Shown here piece by piece: positions 43,653 to 52,708 of a stretch of DNA of 64,000 bases. Position 1 is the first letter of the stretch; each line of letters opens with the position of its first letter. This DNA comes from Treponema sp. Lineage in GTDB: Bacteria; Spirochaetota; Spirochaetia; Treponematales; Breznakiellaceae. The notes beneath the pieces were generated by a model. It was given only the letters and a program-made list of their open reading frames with translations. It was not told the DNA's origin and ran no database searches. The DNA lies in NCBI GenBank assembly GCA_031256035.1, contig JAIRRJ010000067.1:50313-114312 (forward strand), given 5' to 3'. The translations under genes and the position numbers were made by a program.

Positions 43653-44516
43653 CTAAATATGCAGGAAGATTTTTGCTTTTTCTATTTCTTCGTCAACAAT
43701 TTTAATTATTTCTTCAAATGCGTTTTCTTTGATGCCAGAATCTTCCCAGATTTTTGCAACCGGTTTTACAGGATTCCTGTCTCCGGCAAAACCTATCTCA
43801 TTTAACACAGTAAAATAATTCGCAATGGCTATGTTATCAAGTATGTCAGCATAATCACCGGTGTATGCGGCGGTATTATGATGGTGCATGATAGTATCAG
43901 CTACCGGGCCCTCCAGCTTCCATGCGTTGACAATCATCGCGCCTGCCGCGCAATGATCAATGCCAAGACTGCTGTTCTCGCCGGTGATGAGGGATTTATG
44001 TTCGCGGTCAGCAACAGAAACCGTAAGCAGATAATCCCCGGACATTACGGCGTTAAGGGAAATTTTTCCGATGTCGTGTAACAAACCGGCGGTGAAATAT
44101 TCTTCAATCAGTTTTGAATCAATTCCCTGCTTTTTGGCGAGGATTTTGGCGGTTACTCCCACGCACAGGGAATGTCGCCAGAAACCTTCCATGTTAAGTC
44201 CTTTATGATCTTTATTTGCCGGAAGAGTTCCTAAAATAGCGGTAGACAGGGTAAGATTTTTAACGGTATTTATCCCCAGCATGATTATTGCCCTGGCAAG
44301 CGATGTTACATGAGGTCCAAGGCCGTAATAGGCGGAGTTAATAAGTTTCAGCACACGGCCTGTCAAAACCGGATCGAGTGAAATGACATGATTTAAATCG
44401 GAAGGGCTGGCATTCATGTTATTGCATATCTCAAACACTTTACTGACCGATGTGGGGAGGCTCGGCATTGCTTTTATATATTCATCAAATTTATGACTAA
44501 AATTAACATTTGACAT
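43653..44516 (-). CDS. HDOD domain signalling protein
   Basis: 287 residues. The HDOD domain spans about 12-215: MPSLPTSVSKVFEICNNMNA, GRVLKLINSAYYGL, SLARAIIMLGINTVKNLTL, WRHSLCVGVTAKILAKKQ and AGLLHDIGKISLN. HDOD domains resemble HD hydrolases and act in signalling (c-di-GMP, motility or stress), often without catalysis; here an HD pair is kept. Downstream of the LamG/FN3 gene by 5 nt, so probably in one transcript with it. Confidence 0.88.
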   Translation of the reverse strand: MSNVNFSHKFDEYIKAMPSLPTSVSKVFEICNNMNASPSDLNHVISLDPVLTGRVLKLINSAYYGLGPHVTSLARAIIMLGINTVKNLTLSTAILGTLPANKDHKGLNMEGFWRHSLCVGVTAKILAKKQGIDSKLIEEYFTAGLLHDIGKISLNAVMSGDYLLTVSVADREHKSLITGENSSLGIDHCAAGAMIVNAWKLEGPVADTIMHHHNTAAYTGDYADILDNIAIANYFTVLNEIGFAGDRNPVKPVAKIWEDSGIKENAFEEIIKIVDEEIEKAKIFLHI

Positions 44517-44521
44517 AATTA

Positions 44522-46198
44522 TTAACGATCCTCAGCCAACAGCCCGGCAAGAGGTCGCCCTGTTACTTCCTTTGAAAATTCTCCCGTATTGTATCCAGCG
44601 GCTCTCACACGATCATAGGCGGCGACCTGAAAATAATACAGCGTACCGTTTTTCAAGCCGTCAATCAATATACTGATTTTGTTTCCCACATCAATAGGCG
44701 ATTTCCCCAGAGCGGCATCATCCCCGAACAATTCACCACGGACAGAACTGTAATAAACCAGATAGCCCGCCGTATCAGAAGACGGACTGTTCTTCCAGCG
44801 GAGCATTACCCCGCCGTCAACGGCAACAGCTGTCAGATTACGCGGAGGCAGAGGCGGTTCGCCGGACAAGTAGATTATGCGCAGTTCATCAAGATAGGGG
44901 GTTGTTTCGCCGTCCGCTGACGGGTAAAAATCCACCGCAACTTGCACATAACGTCCGCGAGGATTATCATTAATGTCAGCCCCCGGAGTAAAAGTGATCC
45001 AGTTACTGTCTTTCAGGAGAAAGGGATTGTCCCCGGCGCGAATAAAAAACTGCATTTCGGAATCATCTGAAAAACGAAACCTGCCATTTTCAATAAAATC
45101 ACTGTTGATTTTTGATCCTTTTATGTTCGTGCAGCCGCCGGAAGCCTCTATTTTTAATACTGCGCTGTCGTATTCGCCCAGATCAATGGCTCCGGTCTCT
45201 ACCCTGCCGCCCGCAGTAACATATTTTTGAATGAAAGAGCGGCTGATACATGCATTGTGGATTCTGAATTCATCCAAAAGCCCCGTATAGCGTTCACCGA
45301 CAATAAAAACGCCGCCGTTACCCGCAACAGGCGTGTAGACATCACCTGCCGCGGCTGAGCTTTCCCTGCCTGCGGGCGTTGCGTACGCGATACATTCGCT
45401 TCTGCCGTTCATCAAATACTCAATCATTCCGGTTGTCGCGTCAAAACGGATAAGATGGTGACTCCAGGTTTTTGGGATCACTGGTGAATCTCCCAAAAAA
45501 TCAATATTGATACAGGATGAGCCGTCAGGTGATGTAAAAAAATTATTAAAAGACCACTGAAGCCGGTTTTTCACCGAAACACATTGAATGTTCTGCGTAA
45601 TATAATTTTTTCCGTTTGGCCTCGTGGAAACCCATGAAAGAATCTGTTCGCCGTTTTCCATGTTGAGAGGATGCAGCCAAAACTCAATGGTAAAATCCCT
45701 GATGTGGCTGCCCGCGGCAAAAAGCACATTCCTTGCGCGCGGCTCAGGCTCTATCATTAAACGGCTGCCGGAACCGGCAGGGCCGTTCCCGCCGAACAAT
45801 GCCGCTCCCGTTCCCGATCTGGCAAAACGGCGATCCACCGCCTGAAGTTCCGGCGATACCGTAATTCTGTAATGGCCAATGCTGTCCCTGAAAAGACCGG
45901 GATTTCCCTCGTCAAATGAGATTGACAAATCTAGGACAGAATTTGTCAGCGGGGAAAAAATTCCCAATGTTCCCATTGCCGATGAATATCCGGCGGCTGA
46001 CAAACCTGCCGCTGAGGAGAGAACCAGCACCGGATGAGGCCGGACAGACGATACTTCCGTAACGCCCGCACGGAATTCGGCAAATTTCCAGGTCGAGCTG
46101 CCGCCCAAAAGGAGCGTTTTTTCCCCAATCGCATGGACACTACTGGAAACAAACAAGAGAATATATACTAAGTATATGAAAGATGAGGTCTTTTTCAT
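44522..46198 (-). CDS. Secreted LamG/fibronectin type III surface protein
   Basis: 558 residues from ATG of MKKTSSF; the frame extends 8 codons upstream without a better site. A signal peptide (IYLVYILLFVSSSVHA) is followed by a concanavalin/LamG-like region about 130-310 (FTIEFWLHPLNMENGEQILS, NRLQWSFNNFF, WSHHLIRFDATTGMIEYLMN, FIVGERYTGLLDEFRIHN). The C-terminal part is a fibronectin type III domain (PPRNLTAVAVDGGVMLRWKN, TLYYFQVAAYDRV). Likely an exported carbohydrate- or matrix-binding protein. Divergent from uvrC. Confidence 0.78.
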   Translation of the reverse strand: MKKTSSFIYLVYILLFVSSSVHAIGEKTLLLGGSSTWKFAEFRAGVTEVSSVRPHPVLVLSSAAGLSAAGYSSAMGTLGIFSPLTNSVLDLSISFDEGNPGLFRDSIGHYRITVSPELQAVDRRFARSGTGAALFGGNGPAGSGSRLMIEPEPRARNVLFAAGSHIRDFTIEFWLHPLNMENGEQILSWVSTRPNGKNYITQNIQCVSVKNRLQWSFNNFFTSPDGSSCINIDFLGDSPVIPKTWSHHLIRFDATTGMIEYLMNGRSECIAYATPAGRESSAAAGDVYTPVAGNGGVFIVGERYTGLLDEFRIHNACISRSFIQKYVTAGGRVETGAIDLGEYDSAVLKIEASGGCTNIKGSKINSDFIENGRFRFSDDSEMQFFIRAGDNPFLLKDSNWITFTPGADINDNPRGRYVQVAVDFYPSADGETTPYLDELRIIYLSGEPPLPPRNLTAVAVDGGVMLRWKNSPSSDTAGYLVYYSSVRGELFGDDAALGKSPIDVGNKISILIDGLKNGTLYYFQVAAYDRVRAAGYNTGEFSKEVTGRPLAGLLAEDR

Positions 46199-46230
46199 GA
46201 TTATCCATTTACTTATCGGCAAAAAATACC

Positions 46231-48075
46231 ATGACTAATCAGATAAATTCAGCAAATTTGACCGAAAACCTCAAAGCAGCCGCCCTGGACGCTCCGGCAG
46301 AACCGGGAGTCTACATTATGAAGGACGGAGAAGGGAAAATGATCTACATCGGCAAAGCCAAGTCCCTGAAAAACCGGCTCAAGTCCTACTTTTCCGGCAG
46401 AAAGGATGTAAAAACCGCTACCCTGCTCCGGCATACCCGCAGCATAGAAACAATTATTGTCGCCAGCGAGTACGAAGCCCTGCTATTAGAAAATACCCTA
46501 GTCAAACAGCATACCCCAAAATACAACATCAACCTGAAAGACGGCAAAACTTATCCTGTCATTCGCGTAACTCATGAAAATTTTCCGAGGATTTTCCGCA
46601 CCCGCCGCATAATTCAGGACAACAGCCTCTATTACGGACCGTTCCCGAATGTGCAGGGCGTAGACGCAATGCTGGAACTTATCGACAAACTTTTTCCACT
46701 GCGCAAATGTAAAGTGATCAGGAAAAAAGGCCCCTGCATGTACTACCATATCGGACGCTGCATGGCGCCATGCTGCGGCAGGATTGATATTGATGAATAC
46801 CGCCTTCATGTGGAGCGGGTGAAAAAACTGCTGTCAGGTGAAACTGATGCGCTGATCATAGACCTCACTTCCAGAATGCACGAAGCGGCGAGGGCGCTGC
46901 AATTTGAAGACGCCGCCCGGCTTAGAAACGCAATCAAGGCGATTGAAAATCTTGCGGGTGAAGACAGTTCCGTAGAAGACTTTAACCCCGAAGACCGCGA
47001 CTATATCGCCTGGGCCAGTGAAGGCGTGCTTGCAACATTCACGGTTTTTTCGATGCGCGGCGGGAAGATGACAGGCCGCGATTTGTTCCGTACCCGTTCC
47101 GCCGCCGATGAATGGGAATCCCTTGAAATATTTATCACTTCGTTTTATGAAAGCAGCCGCCCCCCGCCGCCGAAGATTTATGTTCAGCCGATCACAGATC
47201 TGTCTGCTTTTGACGCTATCATCCTGAATGGCTGGTTCAGGGAAAAATTCAATTTCGAACCGGAACTTTTAATCCCAACGGAAAAACATCACGAGGCAAT
47301 ACTTGCGATGGCGCGGCAGAATGCGGCGGAAGATATGCGCAAACGGCTGAGGGAAAGAGGCGCCGGTCCAGCTCTGGATGAACTTGCGCGAGCGCTTGAA
47401 CTGCAATCAAGGCCGGAACGCATCGAAGGCTTCGACATTGCCCAGCTTGACGGCAAACATCCTGTCGCCTCCCTGATTTCATTCAAAAACGGAATCCCCG
47501 ATCGCAAAAATTACCGTTACTTCAAACTCCGCAGTGTAATCGGCATAGTGGACGATTTTGCCGCCATGCGCGAAGTAGTCCGGCGCCGTTATTCCCGCCT
47601 GATCCGCGAAGGAATAGAACTGCCCGATTTGATCCTTGTTGACGGCGGTATCGGGCAGGTAAACGCCGCGAAGGGAGTACTGGAAGAATTGGGAGTTGAT
47701 TGCGCTCTCGTCGGACTTGCCAAGCGCGAAGAAGAGCTTTGGCTGCCGTACGCAAAAAAAGCCATCGTTCTTTCACGCGAGTCCGAGGCTTTGAAAGTCT
47801 TGCAGTTTGTCCGCGATGAGTGCCACCGCTTTGCCACCGGCTTTAACCAGCGGCTGCGCTCTAAAGACCTGTTTTTTCCGGTGCTGGAATCTGTGGAAGG
47901 CATTGGCCCCAAACGCGCGGCGGCAATCATGAAGGCTTATGAATCAATCGCCAATATCGCCGCCGCCAATCCGCAGGAAATTGCGGAACGCTGCAAGATA
48001 AGCGAAGCTTCCGCCCGCGCCGTCCGCGCCTGTGCAAAACTAGCCCTCGAAGATCGGCAACAAAAAATTCTCTGA
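46231..48075 (+). CDS. uvrC: UvrABC system protein C
   Basis: 614 residues. N-terminal GIY-YIG nuclease (PGVYIMKDGEGKMIYIGKAK, then SLKNRLKSYF), a UVR motif (RMHEAARALQFEDAARLRNA), an RNase H-like C-terminal nuclease with DLILVDGGIGQVNAAKGVL, and helix-hairpin-helix repeats (VEGIGPKRAAAIMKAY). It makes both incisions in nucleotide excision repair with UvrB. It is divergent from the LamG/FN3 gene with 32 nt between starts. Confidence 0.96.
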   Translation: MTNQINSANLTENLKAAALDAPAEPGVYIMKDGEGKMIYIGKAKSLKNRLKSYFSGRKDVKTATLLRHTRSIETIIVASEYEALLLENTLVKQHTPKYNINLKDGKTYPVIRVTHENFPRIFRTRRIIQDNSLYYGPFPNVQGVDAMLELIDKLFPLRKCKVIRKKGPCMYYHIGRCMAPCCGRIDIDEYRLHVERVKKLLSGETDALIIDLTSRMHEAARALQFEDAARLRNAIKAIENLAGEDSSVEDFNPEDRDYIAWASEGVLATFTVFSMRGGKMTGRDLFRTRSAADEWESLEIFITSFYESSRPPPPKIYVQPITDLSAFDAIILNGWFREKFNFEPELLIPTEKHHEAILAMARQNAAEDMRKRLRERGAGPALDELARALELQSRPERIEGFDIAQLDGKHPVASLISFKNGIPDRKNYRYFKLRSVIGIVDDFAAMREVVRRRYSRLIREGIELPDLILVDGGIGQVNAAKGVLEELGVDCALVGLAKREEELWLPYAKKAIVLSRESEALKVLQFVRDECHRFATGFNQRLRSKDLFFPVLESVEGIGPKRAAAIMKAYESIANIAAANPQEIAERCKISEASARAVRACAKLALEDRQQKIL

Positions 48076-48104
48076 AATTTCAAAATATAGAAAAATGTTG
48101 CATA

Positions 48105-48194
48105 ACAGGATGGTATATATAGCCGCCTTCGACCCAAAGGTTCGCTGGCTTTTCAATTGTTGCGTAAGCAACTTCCGTATATATACCATCCTGT
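48105..48194. repeat. 90-nt element with perfect 17-bp terminal inverted repeats
   Basis: ACAGGATGGTATATATA at 48105-48121 is the exact reverse complement of 48178-48194. The interior holds a smaller GTTGC-GTAA-GCAAC hairpin. It lies between convergent uvrC and the zinc-ribbon gene. It lacks T-runs at the stem base, so it looks more like a MITE or dispersed palindromic repeat than a terminator, though it could still end transcription from both sides. Confidence 0.6.
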
Positions 48195-48204
48195 GGTGTA
48201 AATT

Positions 48205-48483
48205 TTATGCCGATGCCCACCGCTTTAATTTTGACATTGATTTTTTAATCATAGACCGGGCCTCATCCTCTGTTTTGGCTGTCCCTGCTTTTAAAACAAA
48301 AGGAATATTAAACTCAACAGCGGCATCAAAAGTCTTTTTGGGTTCGGTAAATTTGCCTTTTTTCCAACAATAGCAGCAATAATCATCGCTCTTGCCGCCA
48401 TCGGCGTTAGTGCCAAATTTTTTAGATTCGTCCATTGGCATTTCACAGCTTTGACATCTGGGAACTTCATTCTTTACACCCAT
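48205..48483 (-). CDS. Zinc-ribbon protein, cytoplasmic copy
   Basis: 92 residues after a strong AAGGAG site. CQSCEMPMDESKKFGTNADG…CCYCWKKGKFTEP holds four zinc-ligand-type Cys in CxxC…CxxC order, as in the putative zinc-ribbon family PF12674; the rest (MIKKSMSKLKRW) is a short helix. No signal peptide. It is about 75% identical by eye to residues 40-131 of the lipoprotein encoded just upstream, so the two arose by tandem duplication. Confidence 0.78.
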   Translation of the reverse strand: MGVKNEVPRCQSCEMPMDESKKFGTNADGGKSDDYCCYCWKKGKFTEPKKTFDAAVEFNIPFVLKAGTAKTEDEARSMIKKSMSKLKRWASA

Positions 48484-48539
48484 AATAATCTCCTTAAAAA
48501 AATGTTTTCAATTTGACATATCCAACAACGGGATAATCC

Positions 48540-48935
48540 TTAATTCGCTGCCCAACGCTTTAACTTGGACATAGATGCACTAATCATTGTCCGAGCCTCA
48601 TCCTCAGTTCCGGCTAATCCAGCTTTAAGCACAAAAGGAATATTGAACTCAACAGCAGCAACAAAGGTTTTGTTGGGTTCGGTAAATCTGCCATTTTTCC
48701 AACAATAGACGCAATAATCATCGCTCTTGCTGCCATCTGCATTAGTGCCAAACTTTGAAGGACCGTCCATTGGCATTTCGCAACTCTGGCATATAGACAC
48801 CTCATTTTTTACGTCCATTACAATCTTCCCTGCAAATACATTGTCATTGTCCTCAATTGAATTACCACGAGAACATCCGAAAAAACCAAGTACCAATACA
48901 ATTACGAAAAATCCGTAAAATGCATTTCTCTTCAT
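48540..48935 (-). CDS. Zinc-ribbon lipoprotein, exported copy
   Basis: 131 residues. An N-terminal membrane-targeting segment ending in LGFFGC (lipobox) is followed by a linker and the same zinc-ribbon module as the next gene (VSICQSCEMPMDGPSKFGTN, CVYCWKNGRFTEPNKTF). The pair therefore places one copy of the module in the cytoplasm and one outside the membrane. GGAGG precedes the ATG. Function unknown; metal handling or redox sensing are possible. Confidence 0.75.
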   Translation of the reverse strand: MKRNAFYGFFVIVLVLGFFGCSRGNSIEDNDNVFAGKIVMDVKNEVSICQSCEMPMDGPSKFGTNADGSKSDDYCVYCWKNGRFTEPNKTFVAAVEFNIPFVLKAGLAGTEDEARTMISASMSKLKRWAAN

Positions 48936-49058
48936 AAATTACCTCCAAAAAAATTTGATTCCGATTTGACAGACCAAGAAATGAGCAATTGTATTTGTCA
49001 AACCTGATATGTTTTGTCTGTCCGTTAACATATCATAACTTTGACAAATAATAAATTT

Positions 49059-49661
49059 TTATTCCATTTTGTTACCTCCCGTTATTTCAATGACATTATT
49101 ATCAGGATCATATAAATTGAAAAAATGATAATTTAAATGAAGCCTTATAATTTCAGTATGTTTTCCGATATTTAGGCTTTTAACCCTCTCATACTCCGCG
49201 CGTAAATTATCAATCCATAAATTTATCACAAATTTATGATCGCCTGTTCCACTGTAATCATGCCCTTGCAAGTTTGATTCATTCATAATGGACAAGCATC
49301 TGTTATTGCCAAAGTAAAATTGTGCAAATCCATTAGGGCTGACTATTGAAGCGCTTGATGACAATAATTTTTCATAAAAACATTTTGATTTATTAAAGTC
49401 CTTTACTATTAAGTAAATTCCAAAATGAAACTGATTATTATTGGGTTTTGGAGGTACATTTCCATTCATTGACAATAATTCATCAGTACTCACTGAGAAT
49501 AAAACGCTCATAGCCATTATTTTGTCGATCTCAGGCAGGGTTAACCCAACTTCCCATTTTGAAACAGATTGTCTTGAAACGCCAAGTTTATCTGCTAACA
49601 TTTCTTGTGAAAATCCATGTTTTACTCTGTACTCCTGAATTTTCATGCCAATACTTAACAT
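49059..49661 (-). CDS. XRE HTH - glyoxalase/bleomycin-resistance (VOC) fusion regulator
   Basis: 200 residues. Residues 5-66 are an XRE helix-turn-helix (KIQEYRVKHGFSQEMLADKL, GVSRQSVSKWEVGLTLPEID). Residues about 78-197 form a VOC domain (FGIYLIVKDFNKSKCFYEKL, GFAQFYFGNNRCLSIM, FNLYDPDNNVIEITGG). The VOC part could sense a ligand or metal for the DNA-binding part. The gene and surroundings are distinctly AT-rich compared with neighbours, suggesting recent acquisition. Divergent from the double-TetR gene. Confidence 0.8.
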   Translation of the reverse strand: MLSIGMKIQEYRVKHGFSQEMLADKLGVSRQSVSKWEVGLTLPEIDKIMAMSVLFSVSTDELLSMNGNVPPKPNNNQFHFGIYLIVKDFNKSKCFYEKLLSSSASIVSPNGFAQFYFGNNRCLSIMNESNLQGHDYSGTGDHKFVINLWIDNLRAEYERVKSLNIGKHTEIIRLHLNYHFFNLYDPDNNVIEITGGNKME

Positions 49662-49804
49662 ATTTATCTCCTTTGTGATTTAAATTTATTGGTATTTTTA
49701 CAAAAATAAAACCAACTTTACTTTGAATTTTGTCAACTATAGGTTGCATAAATACTTAAAAAGCACTATTTCACAATGCTCTACAGGCGCTTTTGTTCCC
49801 CCTG

Positions 49805-49860
49805 TTGCTTTTTTATTTTTGATTTGTTATATTAATGTTACCGAACGGTCGTTAACCGGT
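49805..49860 (+). promoter_or_regulatory. Promoter and TetR-type operator of the RND efflux operon
   Basis: TTGCTT, 17-nt spacer, TATATT (49805-49833), followed over the presumed start of transcription by an inverted repeat CGGT-CGTTA-ACCG within ACCGAACGGTCGTTAACCGG. A second palindrome, CTAGCC-TGC-GGCTAG, follows at 49861. Autoregulation by the double TetR is the natural reading. Confidence 0.55.
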
Positions 49861-49896
49861 CTAGCCTGCGGCTAGACTTTAACAGTAATTAAGGAA

Positions 49897-51111
49897 ATGA
49901 CAAAACCGGAAATAATAGATGCGGCGTTCAAAGTATGGGGACGCAACCTTTATCAAAAAACAAGTCTCTCACAGCTTGCCGGTGAACTGGGGGTAAGCAA
50001 GCCGGCGCTGTACCGTCATTTTGTGAACAAACAGGCGCTGACAGCGGCAATGATTGAGAGCTTTTTTGATGATTTTGCCGCCTCCATCCTGCCTGATTAT
50101 GAGCGGGCGGTACATTTTGCAACGAAGTTTCCCGCGCAAGCCAGCGAGCCGAGCGAAGGAATTTTTACCATAATCCGGAGTATCGCCGGTTTTTACGGAC
50201 GGAATTTATACGCTTTTATTTTTTCACTGATCAATCTGCATGATCGGAGTTTGGATGACCGGGATTCGGAAGAACAGCTTAAATCGCGCGGCGTGGACAT
50301 GGGAACGCTTCACCGGGTTTTTACAAAAAAATACGTTGCCGATCCGGTGGCAATGCGGCTGATATTCGCAACCATGACTTTTTTCATGGCGCAGTTTCAC
50401 AAAACCGGCAAATCCTTTGAGAACCCCCCAACCGAAGAAGGCATCCAAAAGGCAACCGCCCTCATGTGCGGGATCATAGACAGCGGGCTTGGGTTGAGCG
50501 CCGGTGAGGTTGAGCATATTGATTTTGACGCACTTGAAAAACTGATCGTTATGCACAACACGGAAACAGAGCCGCTGTTCAAGGCTGTCGCCGAAGCGGT
50601 GGCGGAGGCAGGCCCCTGGGGCGCTTCAATGGACATGGTAGCGCAGCGGCTGGGGTTTTCAAAGAGCAGCCTTTACGGGCATTTCAAAAACAGAAAGGAT
50701 ATGATCCGCCGTCTTTTCACCAGCGAGTTCAAAAAGATTATCGAGTTTGCCCGGCAGGCGTTATCCCTGTCTTCCGTTCCGGCGGAACAGCTTTACCTTG
50801 GGATTTATTCCATCGCCGTCTACCTTCGTTCGCAGCCGGATTTCCTTGCAGCTCTTGGCTGGGTTCGCACCCGCAGGCTGGATTTGGGAAAACCCGAAAA
50901 AAAGAATGAAATGTTCAGGCTTTTCGAGGTTGTGGATATTGAACAAATAAGAAACTCAGGCGAAGAGGAGAAACAGCAGATGTCCCACTGGATTCTGTTC
51001 CTCCTAATCAATATTTTGATGCGCTCAGGTCAAATTAAAACCCATGAGCATAATGATATCCGGACGTTGTACCGGTTTTTAACTTTAGGACTAAAGGGCT
51101 TCCTACGATGA
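49897..51111 (+). CDS. Tandem (double) TetR-family transcriptional regulator
   Basis: 404 residues, about twice the usual TetR length. The first HTH is at about 1-50 (KTSLSQLAGELGVSKPALYR, HFVNKQALTAAMIES) with its own ligand-binding helices up to 190. A second complete TetR unit begins near 225: ASMDMVAQRLGFSKSSLYGH, FKNRKDMIRRLFTSEF, and helices to the end. It is likely to repress the downstream efflux genes and be released by a pump substrate. The two heads may bind paired operators as an intramolecular dimer; that is inference. Confidence 0.9.
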   Translation: MTKPEIIDAAFKVWGRNLYQKTSLSQLAGELGVSKPALYRHFVNKQALTAAMIESFFDDFAASILPDYERAVHFATKFPAQASEPSEGIFTIIRSIAGFYGRNLYAFIFSLINLHDRSLDDRDSEEQLKSRGVDMGTLHRVFTKKYVADPVAMRLIFATMTFFMAQFHKTGKSFENPPTEEGIQKATALMCGIIDSGLGLSAGEVEHIDFDALEKLIVMHNTETEPLFKAVAEAVAEAGPWGASMDMVAQRLGFSKSSLYGHFKNRKDMIRRLFTSEFKKIIEFARQALSLSSVPAEQLYLGIYSIAVYLRSQPDFLAALGWVRTRRLDLGKPEKKNEMFRLFEVVDIEQIRNSGEEEKQQMSHWILFLLINILMRSGQIKTHEHNDIRTLYRFLTLGLKGFLR

Positions 51112-51227
51112 TGAAAAAACAGTATATTAAAACCAATCGCAAAGAAAGGCGGAGCGAATGTATGTGCCGCCCCTGGATTAAAAAAGGCCGCGCATTGTGC
51201 GGGCCGAAAAAAGGAGTCATAAAATGA
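51108..51227 (+). CDS. Candidate small basic Cys-containing protein in the RND operon
   Basis: 39 residues: MMKKQYIKTNRKERRSECMC, then RPWIKKGRALCGPKKGVIK. It overlaps the tetR stop (ATGATGA) and its own TGA overlaps the tolC-like ATG (ATGA), the classic signature of translational coupling at both ends. Three Cys and many Lys/Arg. AAAGGG lies about 10 nt before the start. It could also be a chance frame in the spacer; the spacer also contains a GGCCGCGCA/TGCGGGCC hairpin. Confidence 0.35.
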   Translation: MMKKQYIKTNRKERRSECMCRPWIKKGRALCGPKKGVIK

Positions 51228-52708
51228 ACCTGAAAAAACGGAATGCCGGATGGTCATGTCCGGTGTTGATGATCATGTTATGCGCAAATCTGTCCGCACA
51301 GGAAGTGCAGTCCAGACGGCTGAGTCCCACTGAAGCGGTGGAGCTTGCAATCAAAAACAACCTTGGTCTTGAATCTTCCCGGAGCGGCATAGCAACAAAA
51401 AAACGCGCCTCTGACCTGTCGTGGAATCAGTTTATTCCAAGCGTAACGGTTAGCGGAACTTTACTCATGGACAATGAGGCGAGTACAATGACCGGACTGA
51501 CGCCGGTTGAATGGGACAAGGTAAAGGATTCACCTTTATCTGCTCTAGGAAAAAATCATTTTGAAATTTCAACTCCCGCTGGGACCATGTACAACTGGAT
51601 GATGCCATATTCATTCGATGTCCCACAATGGCACATTGCCGGGTCTGTTCAGGCTTCACTTAACTTAAACGCTGCAATGTTTGAAAACATGAAACGTCTG
51701 CGGCTGGACTACGAGGGCGGGCTTCTTGGTTATGAAAAAATCAAGGCGCAGCTTGAGCGGGATGTGCGCAAAGCGTATCACAATATACTTCTGGTGCAGG
51801 AAAATACCGCGCTGCTCCGTTCAAGTTTTGAAAACGCAGGGCGGCAGGTGGAGATGGCGCAGGCAAATTACAACGCCGGTCTTGCGCCGGAACTGACCCT
51901 GCTGCAGGCGCAGGTTGCAAGGGAAAACTTACGGCCGGTTATCGATCAGGTTGAAAACGGGCTAAAACTCGCAATGGCGCAGTTTGCGATGTTCCTTGGA
52001 CTGAACTATAACACGCAGTTTGAACTTACGCCCATCGAGGGAAATGTTAATTTTATTCCCCTTGACGTAGCGGAAATGATTTCAAAGGCGGCTTCAGGCA
52101 AACCGGATATTCAAGAATTGAAACATACCATATTGTTACTTGAGAGCGTCCGCAAGACGCAGGCTCTTTCGATGACTCCGTTTTTGAATTTAAGCTGGAA
52201 CAGCAATTCCGCCTTTATCAAAGATCCGTGGCAAGACTCCTGGTTTGACAACAAGGATGACTGGAGAAATTCCGGCGCTCTCAGCATTACGCTGGGCGTG
52301 AGACTGCACAGTTTGATTCCTTTCAGCATGGATTATCAGGGAATAAAAAATGTAGAGGATCAGATCAAGACCGCCAACATCGGTCTTTCCCAATTGATCC
52401 GGGGAACTGAAATCGAAATTTACAATACCGTGCTTTCGCTTGAAAGAACCAGAACAAGCGCGGAGGCGCAGACACAGACGGTGAATATGGCGGAACGATC
52501 CTACCGGCTCACAGAGCAGGCGTATCAGGCGGGCTTGCAGGACCTTTTTCAGGTTCAAAATGCGGAACAGTCGCTCAGGCAGGCGCGCGTACAGATGCTG
52601 GAACAGCAGTTTAACTACCTCAACGGTCTTATCGACCTTGAATATTCGATAGGGGTTCCCTTCGGAACACTGGCTTCCGGCGGAAGCCTATCAAAAGGAG
52701 CAAAGTAA
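51224..52708 (+). CDS. TolC-family outer membrane efflux protein
   Basis: 494 residues from ATG after AAAAAAGGAG. Signal peptide ending LCANLSAQ, then two TolC-type repeats of long helices: LSPTEAVELAIKNNLGLESS, RDVRKAYHNILLVQENTALL, YNAGLAPELTLLQAQVAREN, and later LTEQAYQAGLQDLFQVQNAE. It forms the outer-membrane tunnel for the RND pump encoded downstream. The last base is shared with the start of the adaptor gene (TAATG). Confidence 0.92.
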   Translation: MNLKKRNAGWSCPVLMIMLCANLSAQEVQSRRLSPTEAVELAIKNNLGLESSRSGIATKKRASDLSWNQFIPSVTVSGTLLMDNEASTMTGLTPVEWDKVKDSPLSALGKNHFEISTPAGTMYNWMMPYSFDVPQWHIAGSVQASLNLNAAMFENMKRLRLDYEGGLLGYEKIKAQLERDVRKAYHNILLVQENTALLRSSFENAGRQVEMAQANYNAGLAPELTLLQAQVARENLRPVIDQVENGLKLAMAQFAMFLGLNYNTQFELTPIEGNVNFIPLDVAEMISKAASGKPDIQELKHTILLLESVRKTQALSMTPFLNLSWNSNSAFIKDPWQDSWFDNKDDWRNSGALSITLGVRLHSLIPFSMDYQGIKNVEDQIKTANIGLSQLIRGTEIEIYNTVLSLERTRTSAEAQTQTVNMAERSYRLTEQAYQAGLQDLFQVQNAEQSLRQARVQMLEQQFNYLNGLIDLEYSIGVPFGTLASGGSLSKGAK

